7,801 bases of DNA from RUG13409 sp045616985 (GTDB taxonomy: Bacteria > Bacillota > Clostridia > Peptostreptococcales > Anaerovoracaceae): positions 1 to 7,801 of the forward strand of contig JAZLHU010000015.1 of NCBI GenBank assembly GCA_045616985.1. The letters run 5' to 3'. Under the pieces are notes generated by a model. It was not told where the DNA came from and ran no database searches. It worked only from the letters and a program-made list of their open reading frames with translations. The translations under genes were made by a program, and so were the position numbers. Position 1 is the stretch's first letter; each line of letters opens with the position of its first letter. Positions 1 through 5,967 of this stretch are shown piece by piece.

Positions 1-873
1 CTCAATGACGGATATGAATACATTGTAGATATCGACCTTGAGAAATTCTTTGACAATGTAAACCAAGACAAACTGATGACGCTTGTGGGCAAGATTATCA
101 AAGACCCTGATACTGAATCACTTATCAGCAAATACCTAAAAGCTGGAGTAATGGTCAAAGGAAAATTTGAAGAAACAAATCTTGGTACACCACAAGGAGT
201 AAACTTGTCGCCACTTCTTAGCAACATTATGCTGAATGAACTTGACAAGGAACTCGAAGCAAGAGGATTGCACTTTGTGAGATATGCGTACGACTGCGTA
301 ATCGCAGTAGGAAGCAGTGCAGCAGCTAACAGAGTTATGCACACTATCACATCATGGATTGAAAGGAAACTTGGCTTAAAGGTCAATATGACTAAAACCA
401 AAGTGACAAGACCTTCAAATCTAAAATATCTCGGCTTCGGATTCTGGAAAGACAAGAACGGGTGGAAATCAAGACCTCATCAGGAATCAGTACAAAGATT
501 CGTACGAAAACTCAAAGAGCTGACACAAAGAAGTTGGTCAGTTTCAATGGATTACCGAATTGAGAAACTTAATCAGGTAATTAGAGGCTGGAGTAACTAC
601 TACCGCATTGGTAGTATGAAACAAAACCTTACAAGAATTGACGAACATCTTAGGACGAGAACGAGAATTGTGATATGGAAACAATGGAAGAAACCATCAA
701 AAAGATATTGGGGACTTCGGAAATTAGGTGCGCCTGAATGGATGGCTAAGCAGTCCGTGGCATTTGACGACCACTATCAGGCGGTAGCCAAGACTACAGG
801 ACTACACCTAATATCAAAAGAAATCCTCGCAAAGCGAGGACTTCTCAGTTGTTTGGATTACTATTTGAATTGA
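1..873 (+). CDS. ltrA: Group II intron reverse transcriptase/maturase, 5'-truncated by the window, YADD changed to YAYD
   Basis: This is the intron-encoded protein that assists splicing (maturase) and normally copies the intron into DNA targets (RT). The frame is open from position 1, so the ATG at 76 is internal. Residues here are counted from position 1. RT motif A (VDIDLEKFFDNV, residues 9-20) carries one catalytic Asp. The TPQG...SPLLSNI block follows at about residues 63-76. The motif that should read YADD is YAYD (residues 95-98, bases 283-294): GAC or GAT has become TAC at 289-291, removing one of two adjacent metal-binding aspartates. The maturase-specific (X) domain follows, with IRGWSNYYRIGSMK at about residues 196-209. 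The protein ends in RGLLSCLDYYLN with no visible HNH endonuclease domain. Family members are usually about 420-460 residues, and roughly 290 are present here. Maturase function may survive; RT activity probably does not. Confidence 0.93.
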   Translation, partial: LNDGYEYIVDIDLEKFFDNVNQDKLMTLVGKIIKDPDTESLISKYLKAGVMVKGKFEETNLGTPQGVNLSPLLSNIMLNELDKELEARGLHFVRYAYDCVIAVGSSAAANRVMHTITSWIERKLGLKVNMTKTKVTRPSNLKYLGFGFWKDKNGWKSRPHQESVQRFVRKLKELTQRSWSVSMDYRIEKLNQVIRGWSNYYRIGSMKQNLTRIDEHLRTRTRIVIWKQWKKPSKRYWGLRKLGAPEWMAKQSVAFDDHYQAVAKTTGLHLISKEILAKRGLLSCLDYYLN

Positions 874-938
874 ACCGCCGTATGCCGAACGGCACGTACG
901 GTGGTGTGAGAGGGGCTAGAAATTAGCCCCTACTCGAT
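872..938 (+). ncRNA. Group II intron domains V and VI
   Basis: Domain V folds from 874-905. A nine-pair lower stem (874-882 with 897-905, including one G-T pair) is followed by a two-base bulge (895-896), then a four-pair upper stem (883-886 with 891-894) capped by a GAAC loop. This is the canonical catalytic hairpin shape. Domain VI folds from 908-935: 908-911 and 912-918 pair with 931-935 and 924-930, with adenosine 932 left unpaired as the expected lariat branch point. The maturase stop codon (871-873) directly abuts domain V. These pairs were found by eye. Confidence 0.87.
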
Positions 939-989
939 TAGAAATCATATTGTGATAGAAAATAGGCTATGGGGTGCAGCGTGCGGTTA

Positions 990-1460
990 TTACATAGAAC
1001 AATGAACCTTATCTGCACCAAGAAGATTTGTAAATTCTATTATCCACTTTTGACGATCGGTGAAATAAAAATTATACTCTTCTCCTGCGGAAGTACAAAT
1101 TATTATAGTTTTACTGACACCTTGTTTTCCGTCCTTCAAATTTGAAATATCATTCAATTTAATTTCAAAATCAAAAGAACCCTTTGTGGCATTTACAAAC
1201 ACACCCATAACAAGAATTTTACCAAAACTGTGTTTGTTATAGATAAATCTTTTGTTTGTAATCAAACCATACCCATTTTCAACAAACAGCTTACTCTTGA
1301 CACGATTGCACAGTCCCTCTTTAATTACTATCTCTTGATCCGCTTTTGATTCAGCCTGAATGGTCGCACTTTCCTGCGTGTTTTGCACTGGAACCCCACA
1401 GCCAGAACAGAATTTTGCACCTTCTGGAAGCTCAGCACCACAATTGGGGCAATATGACAT
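990..1460 (-). CDS. Zinc-ribbon protein with PH-like (GRAM/bPH type) domain
   Basis: This is a 156-residue cytoplasmic protein with no signal peptide or membrane segment. Residues 1-22 form a zinc ribbon: Cys4 and Cys7 (CPNC), then Cys18 and Cys21 (CSGC), a CxxC-x10-CxxC arrangement common in Gram-positive regulatory or scaffold proteins. After a linker rich in Gln, Ser and Ala (about 25-42), residues 45-148 look like a bacterial PH/GRAM-like beta domain: the strand-turn signature GLITNKRFIY (65-74), several alternating hydrophobic strands, and a C-terminal helix (DRQKWIIEFTNLLG). The ATG at 1458-1460 is preceded by GAAAGGAG (1468-1475) with a seven-base spacer, which fixes the start. The gene stands alone; the group II intron lies just past its stop codon. 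The molecular function is unknown. The zinc-ribbon call is firm; the PH-like fold is an inference from pattern. Confidence 0.85.
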   Translation of the reverse strand: MSYCPNCGAELPEGAKFCSGCGVPVQNTQESATIQAESKADQEIVIKEGLCNRVKSKLFVENGYGLITNKRFIYNKHSFGKILVMGVFVNATKGSFDFEIKLNDISNLKDGKQGVSKTIIICTSAGEEYNFYFTDRQKWIIEFTNLLGADKVHCSM

Positions 1461-1665
1461 AAAAGAACTCCTTTCTTTGTTTTACAAAAAGGTATAAATT
1501 ACAATTCATTTTACTGCGAAAGATGGCAACTTTTAATAAATTTACTTTATTGGAATCGCGTAAACCTACTGTAGGAAAAAAGAATAATAGAAACCCCGTT
1601 TCTCGGGTGTTAGAAGTTAAAGAATATTAACATATGTATGTCGGCGAAATTTTTCGAATTTAAAT

Positions 1666-1692
1666 AAGCCTGAGTGTCAGCAGCTCAGGCTT
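1666..1692 (-). terminator. Probable terminator of the Ntn hydrolase gene
   Basis: A perfect nine-base inverted repeat (aagcctgag at 1666-1674 and ctcaggctt at 1684-1692, loop of nine) lies 18 bases past the stop of the minus-strand lipoprotein gene. On the minus strand it is followed by TATTTAAATT, a weak U tract, so termination may be only partial. Confidence 0.55.
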
Positions 1693-1710
1693 GCGGAATT
1701 ATTGTCAGCA

Positions 1711-3108
1711 TCATAAAAATTCATACGGAGGAAGTTCACTGAAAACAGGGGCTTCAAGCTCGGCAAGGTGTTCAATTCCATCCATGGTTATTTTGAATCT
1801 TAAAGCTTCGTTTTCAAAGAATCTTACCTCAATCGTTTGTTCGGTAACATCAACAACTTCGGTAAAGGTTGACTCCCAAATATCGCCTTTTTGTTCCTTT
1901 TGCTCTCTGGTCATGGCTCTGACTTCGGCATTTGAATAATTAAAAAGTTCCTTGATAACGTCTTCATACTCTTCGTTGAATAAGAAGTCGTATGTTCCGC
2001 CCTGGAACTCCCCCAGGTTTTCACTTCTCGGATCAAAATGATATTTTTTGCAATTGTCGTAATCGGTGTAGAACCATGAGTAGGAAATTCTTCTCATCAA
2101 ATCGTACATTTGGCTTGTGCTGTCAACATCGTTTATCAGGGATTGAATGGTCATAAACCTTCCTTCGCCCGACTTCATATCTTCACGCTGATATGCCCAC
2201 CGGTTCAGGTAAAAGTTTGCCTGTGCAACGGCATTCACTTTGCAGTACTTTTCCATGTTTGTCAGTCCAACGCCTATCCAATCGATTTGTTGAACATCCT
2301 CTTCGTCGATCCAGTTGACTGCCGTAAGCTTTTCATCCTCAGATACGTACGAATTATAAATCTCGCCCAAGAGGCCTATGGCGGAAAATTCAAGCAGGGA
2401 GGTATGCGTTTCGCCGCTGTCTGTACTGTCTGAAATGATGAAGCAATAATTCCAATAACCGTCTTTTGAGTAAATATCCAGAGTTTTAACATACTCTTTG
2501 GCTTCGGCAACGGTTTTGCAGTGTTCGGCTATGTAGCGCGGCAGTTCAAACATATGAACCCTTCTTTCGCCGTCGGGATTTGTTCCCTTTAACGAAAACT
2601 GATCGTTTCCGGCGAAATCGCATTCGCCATGTCTCATGTTTACTTCAATATGAAGCCCCTGATCGTTCATTACGTCATCACAAAGAAACGGAAGAATGTT
2701 TCTGAATTCTGCGGTAATACCTTTTTCTTTGACTTCATCGTAATACGGAGCGTAATCACGGAAGGTATAAGCAAGTCCGATGGTTTTATAACGGCCCTCG
2801 CTTGCGTTCGTTCTTACGATGTATGCGGGTTTATCAGCTATATTCAGATCCATGTTTCGTCCAACGATTCTGTGCCCATCGGAAAGCTCCTTGCTGACCG
2901 CAGTACATCCGCCGCCCCAGTTATCGTTGTTTTCCGCCCAGAATTTGTCGCCATAGTCGTAATCAACGCGGTCGTAGTTTACTTCAAAAATACGGCTGTT
3001 TTCTTCAACTTCATTGATTTTTATGAAGCTTTCCCCGCTGCCGCAGCCAAATAAGGCTGAAACAAGCGCAATGCATATCAAAGCTGCAAGTTTTCTTTTG
3101 ATTTTCAT
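1711..3108 (-). CDS. Predicted lipoprotein, choloylglycine hydrolase / penicillin V acylase-like Ntn hydrolase (linear amide C-N hydrolase)
   Basis: This 465-residue enzyme probably cleaves a non-peptide amide bond at the outer face of the membrane. Residues 1-21 are a signal peptide (KIKRK, then a hydrophobic run) ending in LFG-Cys22, a lipobox with a somewhat unusual Phe at -2. The catalytic region starts at GGGC: Cys68 is the expected N-terminal nucleophile, followed by GRNMD with Arg84 and Asp87. The Cys+16 Arg and Cys+19 Asp spacing is the same as Cys2/Arg18/Asp21 of bile salt hydrolases. Asn157 (in GLHIEVN) fits the oxyanion-hole Asn, and LTN ending at Asn284 fits the second conserved Asn. 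The family is usually about 320-360 residues, so this protein carries an N-terminal extension and a longer C-terminus. AAGGA lies eight bases before the ATG. The substrate (bile salt, penicillin V, N-acyl amino acid or N-acyl lactone) cannot be told from sequence. Confidence 0.87.
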   Translation of the reverse strand: MKIKRKLAALICIALVSALFGCGSGESFIKINEVEENSRIFEVNYDRVDYDYGDKFWAENNDNWGGGCTAVSKELSDGHRIVGRNMDLNIADKPAYIVRTNASEGRYKTIGLAYTFRDYAPYYDEVKEKGITAEFRNILPFLCDDVMNDQGLHIEVNMRHGECDFAGNDQFSLKGTNPDGERRVHMFELPRYIAEHCKTVAEAKEYVKTLDIYSKDGYWNYCFIISDSTDSGETHTSLLEFSAIGLLGEIYNSYVSEDEKLTAVNWIDEEDVQQIDWIGVGLTNMEKYCKVNAVAQANFYLNRWAYQREDMKSGEGRFMTIQSLINDVDSTSQMYDLMRRISYSWFYTDYDNCKKYHFDPRSENLGEFQGGTYDFLFNEEYEDVIKELFNYSNAEVRAMTREQKEQKGDIWESTFTEVVDVTEQTIEVRFFENEALRFKITMDGIEHLAELEAPVFSELPPYEFL

Positions 3109-3165
3109 AATTCAATTCCTTCAAATACTTAAGATCAACATACTCTTAAACTATATCTGTTTTCC

Positions 3166-3171
3166 ATTATA
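3166..3171 (-). promoter_or_regulatory. Candidate -10 box for the Ntn hydrolase gene
   Basis: Read on the minus strand this is a perfect TATAAT, 57 bases before the ATG at 3106-3108. No good -35 lies 16-18 bases upstream (the best is CTTTAT-like), so the assignment rests on the -10 alone. Confidence 0.4.
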
Positions 3172-3214
3172 CCGCATAAAAGCAGGTTATAAAGGGAAAA
3201 TGCAGTTCGTGAAA

Positions 3215-3249
3215 AAGGCAGCAGACTTTATATCAAAATCTGCTGCCTT
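3215..3249 (-). terminator. Rho-independent terminator of tRNA-Ser
   Basis: An 11-pair perfect stem (3215-3225 with 3239-3249, containing ggcagcag/ctgctgcc) with a 13-base loop sits four bases beyond the tRNA 3' end on the minus strand. The transcript continues with further U residues (cctttttc). The stem is GC-rich and directly followed by T's, a textbook intrinsic terminator. Confidence 0.85.
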
Positions 3250-3252
3250 ATT

Positions 3253-3340
3253 TGGCGCAGGACATGGGACTCGAACCCACGAGGCCGTTAAGCCCTACTC
3301 GCTTTCCAGGCGAGCTCCTTAGCCACTCGGTCAATCCTGC
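3253..3340 (-). tRNA. tRNA-Ser (anticodon GGA)
   Basis: The minus strand folds into a class II tRNA. The acceptor stem gcaggat/gtcctgc has seven pairs ending in a G-T pair, with G as the discriminator base and an encoded CCA (3253-3255). A D-arm with gagtggctaa is present. The anticodon stem is ctcgc/gcgag with loop ctGGAaa, the anticodon lying at 3305-3307 and reading UCC/UCU serine codons. A long variable arm (tagggcttaacggcctcg) and a T-arm with loop ttcgagt follow. The long variable arm and the G discriminator are serine-type identity features. Confidence 0.96.
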
Positions 3341-3361
3341 GTGCTTAGTTATGTCTTACAG

Positions 3362-3390
3362 TATTTAATTCGGACCAAATCAGTTTACAA
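3362..3390 (-). promoter_or_regulatory. Candidate promoter for tRNA-Ser
   Basis: On the minus strand TTGTAA (3385-3390) is followed after exactly 17 bases by TAAATA (3362-3367), about 21 bases before the tRNA 5' end. Both hexamers match the sigma-70 consensus only in part, so this is a placement guess. Confidence 0.33.
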
Positions 3391-3446
3391 CATATGTGTG
3401 ACAAAAGCAAGTACAATCTGATATTCCATATTATTTGAGGAAATAG

Positions 3447-3452
3447 TATAAT
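3447..3452 (+). promoter_or_regulatory. Candidate -10 box of the pseudo-Fic/GH25/MurB/PHP operon
   Basis: A perfect TATAAT lies 17 bases before the first ATG of the operon (3470). The -35 at the proper distance is poor (ttccat, 3424-3429), which suggests an activator or a weak promoter. Transcription would begin near 3459, leaving a leader of only about 11 bases, consistent with the weak ribosome binding site (gaaag) before the first gene. Confidence 0.5.
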
Positions 3453-3469
3453 ATATTGTGTGAAAGTGT

Positions 3470-4204
3470 ATGGAACGGGAAATATTTCAAAAACTAAATG
3501 AATTAAAAGCTATCAATTCTGAGAATGTTGAATTTAAGCAATGGCTGAATAACAGCAATTTGTGGGGTTGGCTGTATTCGCAGTTCAAAGTTCAGGGTCA
3601 GGCAGTTTCAAAGCCGGCGGTTGTTGATTTACTTGCAGGAACTATCAGAGAGGATGTTCCCTTGTCCTGCTATGGCTTTGTGCAGGGCTTTAAGGAAATG
3701 CACAAGGATATGCAATCAGACCTTTCCATGAACACTTCTCCGAATACCAGACAGTTTAAGCGCTGGGCAGAAATGCTTTGTCCTGATGCAAATCCAAGGC
3801 AAACAAATCCCGTAGTTTTTGAATACGGTCTTATTCCGTGCCATTTTAATTCCATAGACAGCGAGCTTGATGCCGCCTTTAAAAAATATACTATGTCAAA
3901 ACTTCCGGATATTACATCTGCCTGCATATTGTTTTTGGATGTGATAAAGGTTTATCCGTTTGATGAGGATACAATTGATATGGCGATGTCGGTGCTCTTG
4001 TACTGCATTGAAGGCATGGGTATTCCGCTTCCCGAGCTTTCCGTAGGGGAGGAAGAGTTCGGAAAGATGCTCTCTTTGTATATGGATCACGAAGATTATC
4101 TGCCGTTTACCCGGATGCTGCAAAGATGTATTTACAACAGGCTCGATGCCGTTATTATGCTTGCAAAGCAGGTACAGGAAAATGAACAAGGTAAAGAGAT
4201 GTAG
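3470..4204 (+). CDS. Fic-fold protein with degenerate active site (pseudo-Fic)
   Basis: Fic enzymes transfer AMP or other phosphate-containing groups to target proteins through the motif HPFx(D/E)GN(G/K)R. This 244-residue protein has the family layout. An N-terminal helix pair carries LYSQFKVQGQAVS (35-47) where family members have an SxxIEGN-like segment. A middle helical region (about 91-150) follows, then the core helix ACILFLDVIKVYPF (151-164), and a following helix LLYCIEGMGIPLPEL (176-190) resembling the post-motif helix of Fic proteins. The catalytic motif itself is lost: His is Tyr162, Pro163-Phe164 remain, and the GNGR part reads as D-T-I-D (167-170). Catalysis as an AMP transferase is therefore not expected. 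No signal peptide or membrane segment is visible. The start at 3470 is forced by an in-frame TGA at 3461-3463. It is the first gene of the operon, 18 bases before the GH25 gene. The Fic assignment is by pattern and needs profile or structure comparison. Confidence 0.72.
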   Translation: MEREIFQKLNELKAINSENVEFKQWLNNSNLWGWLYSQFKVQGQAVSKPAVVDLLAGTIREDVPLSCYGFVQGFKEMHKDMQSDLSMNTSPNTRQFKRWAEMLCPDANPRQTNPVVFEYGLIPCHFNSIDSELDAAFKKYTMSKLPDITSACILFLDVIKVYPFDEDTIDMAMSVLLYCIEGMGIPLPELSVGEEEFGKMLSLYMDHEDYLPFTRMLQRCIYNRLDAVIMLAKQVQENEQGKEM

Positions 4205-4222
4205 GGAAAAGGGAGAAACAAA

Positions 4223-5170
4223 ATGAAAACGGGGACAAAAAAATCAAATGTACTTTTAGTGCTTTGGGCACTGCTTGTGCTTGGAGTCACGATTTTTGCG
4301 ATATATGTATCGGCACATCCGGAGCTTACCTGGCGCGGAACCATTAAAAATGAAGCAGGCGATGAAGAGGAATCTATATCTATAAAGCTTTCTGAAATTC
4401 AGGATGATGCAAACAATTCCTCATCCATGTGGGAGCTTCTGTGCAAAATGCTTCCTGAGCATGTAATATTCAAGGATTCCAAAGGAAGATTTACATCAGA
4501 AAGAGTAAATGCTGAGCTTGCGTTAAATACTTATGATTGGTCGAGCCTTGCAGGCACAAGAAAAGGAATGGATGTTTCTTATTATCAGGGAGCAATTGAT
4601 TGGTCTAAGGTTAAACAAAGCGGAATAGAATATGCGATCATTCGTTTGGGATACAGGGGATATGCACAGGGGGTTTTTTCCGAAGATAAAAAATTTGAAG
4701 CAAATATCACAGGCGCATTAAGCAATGACATTCCTGCAGGTGTATACTTTGTAACAAAGGCCATTACTGTGGATGAGGGAATTGAAGAAGCAAATTATGT
4801 TCTTGAAAGGATAAAGCCTTACAATGTTACCTGGCCTGTTGTTATAGATATAGAACCGGCTTCAAGCATCAATGACAGGACAAATGAGCTTACTGCCCCG
4901 CAGCGTACAGACATAATACTTGCTTTTTGCGATACCATTAAAGAAGCGGGCTATACTCCGATGATTTACGGAGGGGTTGGAACCTTTATGAATTACCTTG
5001 AGTTTGAAAGACTTGAAGGGGTTGAAAAATGGTTTGCACAGTATTTTAACCAGCCGTACCTCAGATATGAATTCGGCATTTGGCAGGCAACTGACAAGGG
5101 CGAAGTTCTGGGTATAAGGGGTAACGTTGATATAAACTATTCCTTAAAGGATTACGGAGCCAAAGAGTGA
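4223..5170 (+). CDS. Membrane-anchored GH25 family lysozyme (N-acetylmuramidase)
   Basis: This enzyme hydrolyses the beta-1,4 bond between N-acetylmuramic acid and N-acetylglucosamine in peptidoglycan. Residues about 9-29 form an uncleaved signal anchor (KK then a hydrophobic run), so the enzyme should face the wall. Residues 30-112 are a charged extracellular linker with no recognised domain. The GH25 barrel spans about 113-312. It shows KGMDVSYYQGAIDW with Asp117, VVIDIEP with Asp209 and the presumed catalytic Glu211, and a final strand IWQAT...GNVDIN with Asp303, all expected family positions. Unlike phage or secreted GH25 enzymes it has no C-terminal wall-binding repeats. AAGGGAG sits seven bases before the ATG. 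The stop overlaps the GTG start of the next gene, so translation is probably coupled. Probable role: local wall remodelling. Confidence 0.92.
   Translation: MKTGTKKSNVLLVLWALLVLGVTIFAIYVSAHPELTWRGTIKNEAGDEEESISIKLSEIQDDANNSSSMWELLCKMLPEHVIFKDSKGRFTSERVNAELALNTYDWSSLAGTRKGMDVSYYQGAIDWSKVKQSGIEYAIIRLGYRGYAQGVFSEDKKFEANITGALSNDIPAGVYFVTKAITVDEGIEEANYVLERIKPYNVTWPVVIDIEPASSINDRTNELTAPQRTDIILAFCDTIKEAGYTPMIYGGVGTFMNYLEFERLEGVEKWFAQYFNQPYLRYEFGIWQATDKGEVLGIRGNVDINYSLKDYGAKE
5156..5159 (+). promoter_or_regulatory. Ribosome binding site supporting the GTG start of murB
   Basis: GGAG lies inside the last codons of the GH25 gene, seven bases before GTG at 5167. The start overlaps the upstream stop as GTGA. 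Confidence 0.7.
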
Positions 5171-5967
5171 AAATAATTAAAGATGCTTTACTGAAGGATT
5201 ATACAAGCTTTAAAATAGGCGGGCCTGCCGACAGACTTGTTGTGCCTGAAAGCGAAGATGAAATAAAAGAGGCAATGTCTATGCCAAGACCGCTTCTTAT
5301 TGGTAACGGTTCAAATATGCTCTTTTCCGATGCCGGATACAGAGGGACTGTTGTAAAGCTTGGCGAAGCTTTTTCCGAAATTAAGCTTGAAGGAAATACT
5401 CTTGTTGCAGGGGCAGCTGCACTTCTTCCTGCAGTATCAAGATTTGCTGCGGAAAACGGTCTTTCCGGACTTGAATTTGCCTGCGGTATTCCTGCAAGCG
5501 TCGGCGGTGCCATGTATATGAACGCCGGAGCTTACGAACACAGTATTTCGGAGCTTCTTGAAGATAAGAAAGGCTTTGGATACAGAAAGAGCCCGTTTAT
5601 GACAAGTGGGGAGATAGTAAGCAGCGCAAGGCTTGTTTTATCCCCCGATGATCCTGAAAGGATCAAAGAGAGAATGAGGGAATATACAAAGCAAAGAACA
5701 AGTAAGCAGCCGTTATCTTTCCCCTCAGCCGGAAGCTTCTTTAAAAGGCCGGAAGGCTATTTTGCCGGTAAACTGATTCAGGACGCAGGTCTTAAGGGAT
5801 ATTCCGTTGGCGGCGCGCAGATCAGCCCGCTTCATGCAGGCTTTGTGATCAATACGGGAAATGCCACGTGCAGTGATGTGCTTAATCTTATGCATCATGT
5901 TCAAAGTGTGGTTAAGGATAAATTCGGAGTGGATATGCAGCCGGAGGTAAGAATTATTGAAGAGTAA
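5167..5967 (+). CDS. murB: UDP-N-acetylenolpyruvoylglucosamine reductase, compact form
   Basis: MurB reduces UDP-GlcNAc-enolpyruvate to UDP-MurNAc with NADPH and FAD, the second committed step of peptidoglycan synthesis in the cytoplasm. The FAD-binding region has TSFKIGGPAD (13-22), IGNGSNMLFSD (45-55) and CGIPASVGGAMYMNAGAY (106-123). The catalytic set is present: Arg140 in GYRKS, Ser190 in SAGSFFKRPEG (the proton donor), and Glu260 in QPEVR. At 266 residues it is shorter than the usual roughly 300: it begins directly at the first FAD motif, and the stretch between NAGAY and GYRKS is only about 15 residues, where homologues have about 30-35. The GTG start at 5167 overlaps the GH25 stop by four bases and has GGAG seven bases upstream. 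Because the active-site residues are intact, it is probably functional. The 3' end overlaps the next gene by 11 bases. Confidence 0.92.
   Translation: MKIIKDALLKDYTSFKIGGPADRLVVPESEDEIKEAMSMPRPLLIGNGSNMLFSDAGYRGTVVKLGEAFSEIKLEGNTLVAGAAALLPAVSRFAAENGLSGLEFACGIPASVGGAMYMNAGAYEHSISELLEDKKGFGYRKSPFMTSGEIVSSARLVLSPDDPERIKERMREYTKQRTSKQPLSFPSAGSFFKRPEGYFAGKLIQDAGLKGYSVGGAQISPLHAGFVINTGNATCSDVLNLMHHVQSVVKDKFGVDMQPEVRIIEE
5943..5947 (+). promoter_or_regulatory. Ribosome binding site that fixes the TTG start of the PHP gene
   Basis: GGAGG at 5943-5947, nine bases before TTG at 5957, lies within the end of murB. The next in-frame Met is residue 23, past the first conserved metal-binding histidines, so the TTG must be used. 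Confidence 0.8.

Larger units (their letters stand above)
1..938 (+). mobile_element. Group II intron, 3' portion (5' part outside the window)
   Basis: The segment holds the maturase reading frame followed directly by intron domains V and VI, the usual 3' architecture of a bacterial group II intron. The intron 3' end is placed near 938, six bases after the bulged adenosine at 932 and after the sequence ctcgat. Domains I to III and the start of the ORF lie before position 1. The flanking host sequence from about 939 lies just downstream of the stop codon of the minus-strand zinc-ribbon gene, with the intron in the opposite orientation. The RT carries a substitution in its catalytic box, so autonomous mobility is doubtful. 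The exact 3' boundary is inferred to within a few bases. Confidence 0.88.

Noticed and set aside
76..873. Start of the maturase at the ATG at position 76
   Set aside because: The frame is open back to position 1 and already encodes RT motif A there, so 76 is an internal methionine.
1481..1560. Promoter for the zinc-ribbon gene (TTGCCA on the minus strand at 1534-1539)
   Set aside because: No acceptable -10 lies 16-18 bases away: TAAAAT is only 10 bases downstream and TGTAAT is 20.
1591..1611. Hairpin aaccccg/cgggtgtt as a terminator on the minus strand
   Set aside because: The stem has seven pairs with a bulged T, and the T-rich run on the minus side is interrupted. The perfect stem at 1666-1692 is a better terminator for the same gene.
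1691..3054. Plus-strand open frames across the lipoprotein gene (1691-1939, 2110-2433, 2629-3054)
   Set aside because: They lie opposite a well-supported Ntn hydrolase gene and show no domain, ribosome binding site or sensible composition.
3014..3322. Open frame on the plus strand across the tRNA ending in GTRTHEAVKPYSLSRRAP
   Set aside because: This is a false protein made by translating the reverse complement of a tRNA-Ser gene, a well-known annotation artefact. It also overlaps the start of the lipoprotein gene and the terminator.
3253..3340. tRNA-Ser 3' end as an integration attachment site
   Set aside because: No integrase gene and no repeated copy of the tRNA end is present in the window.
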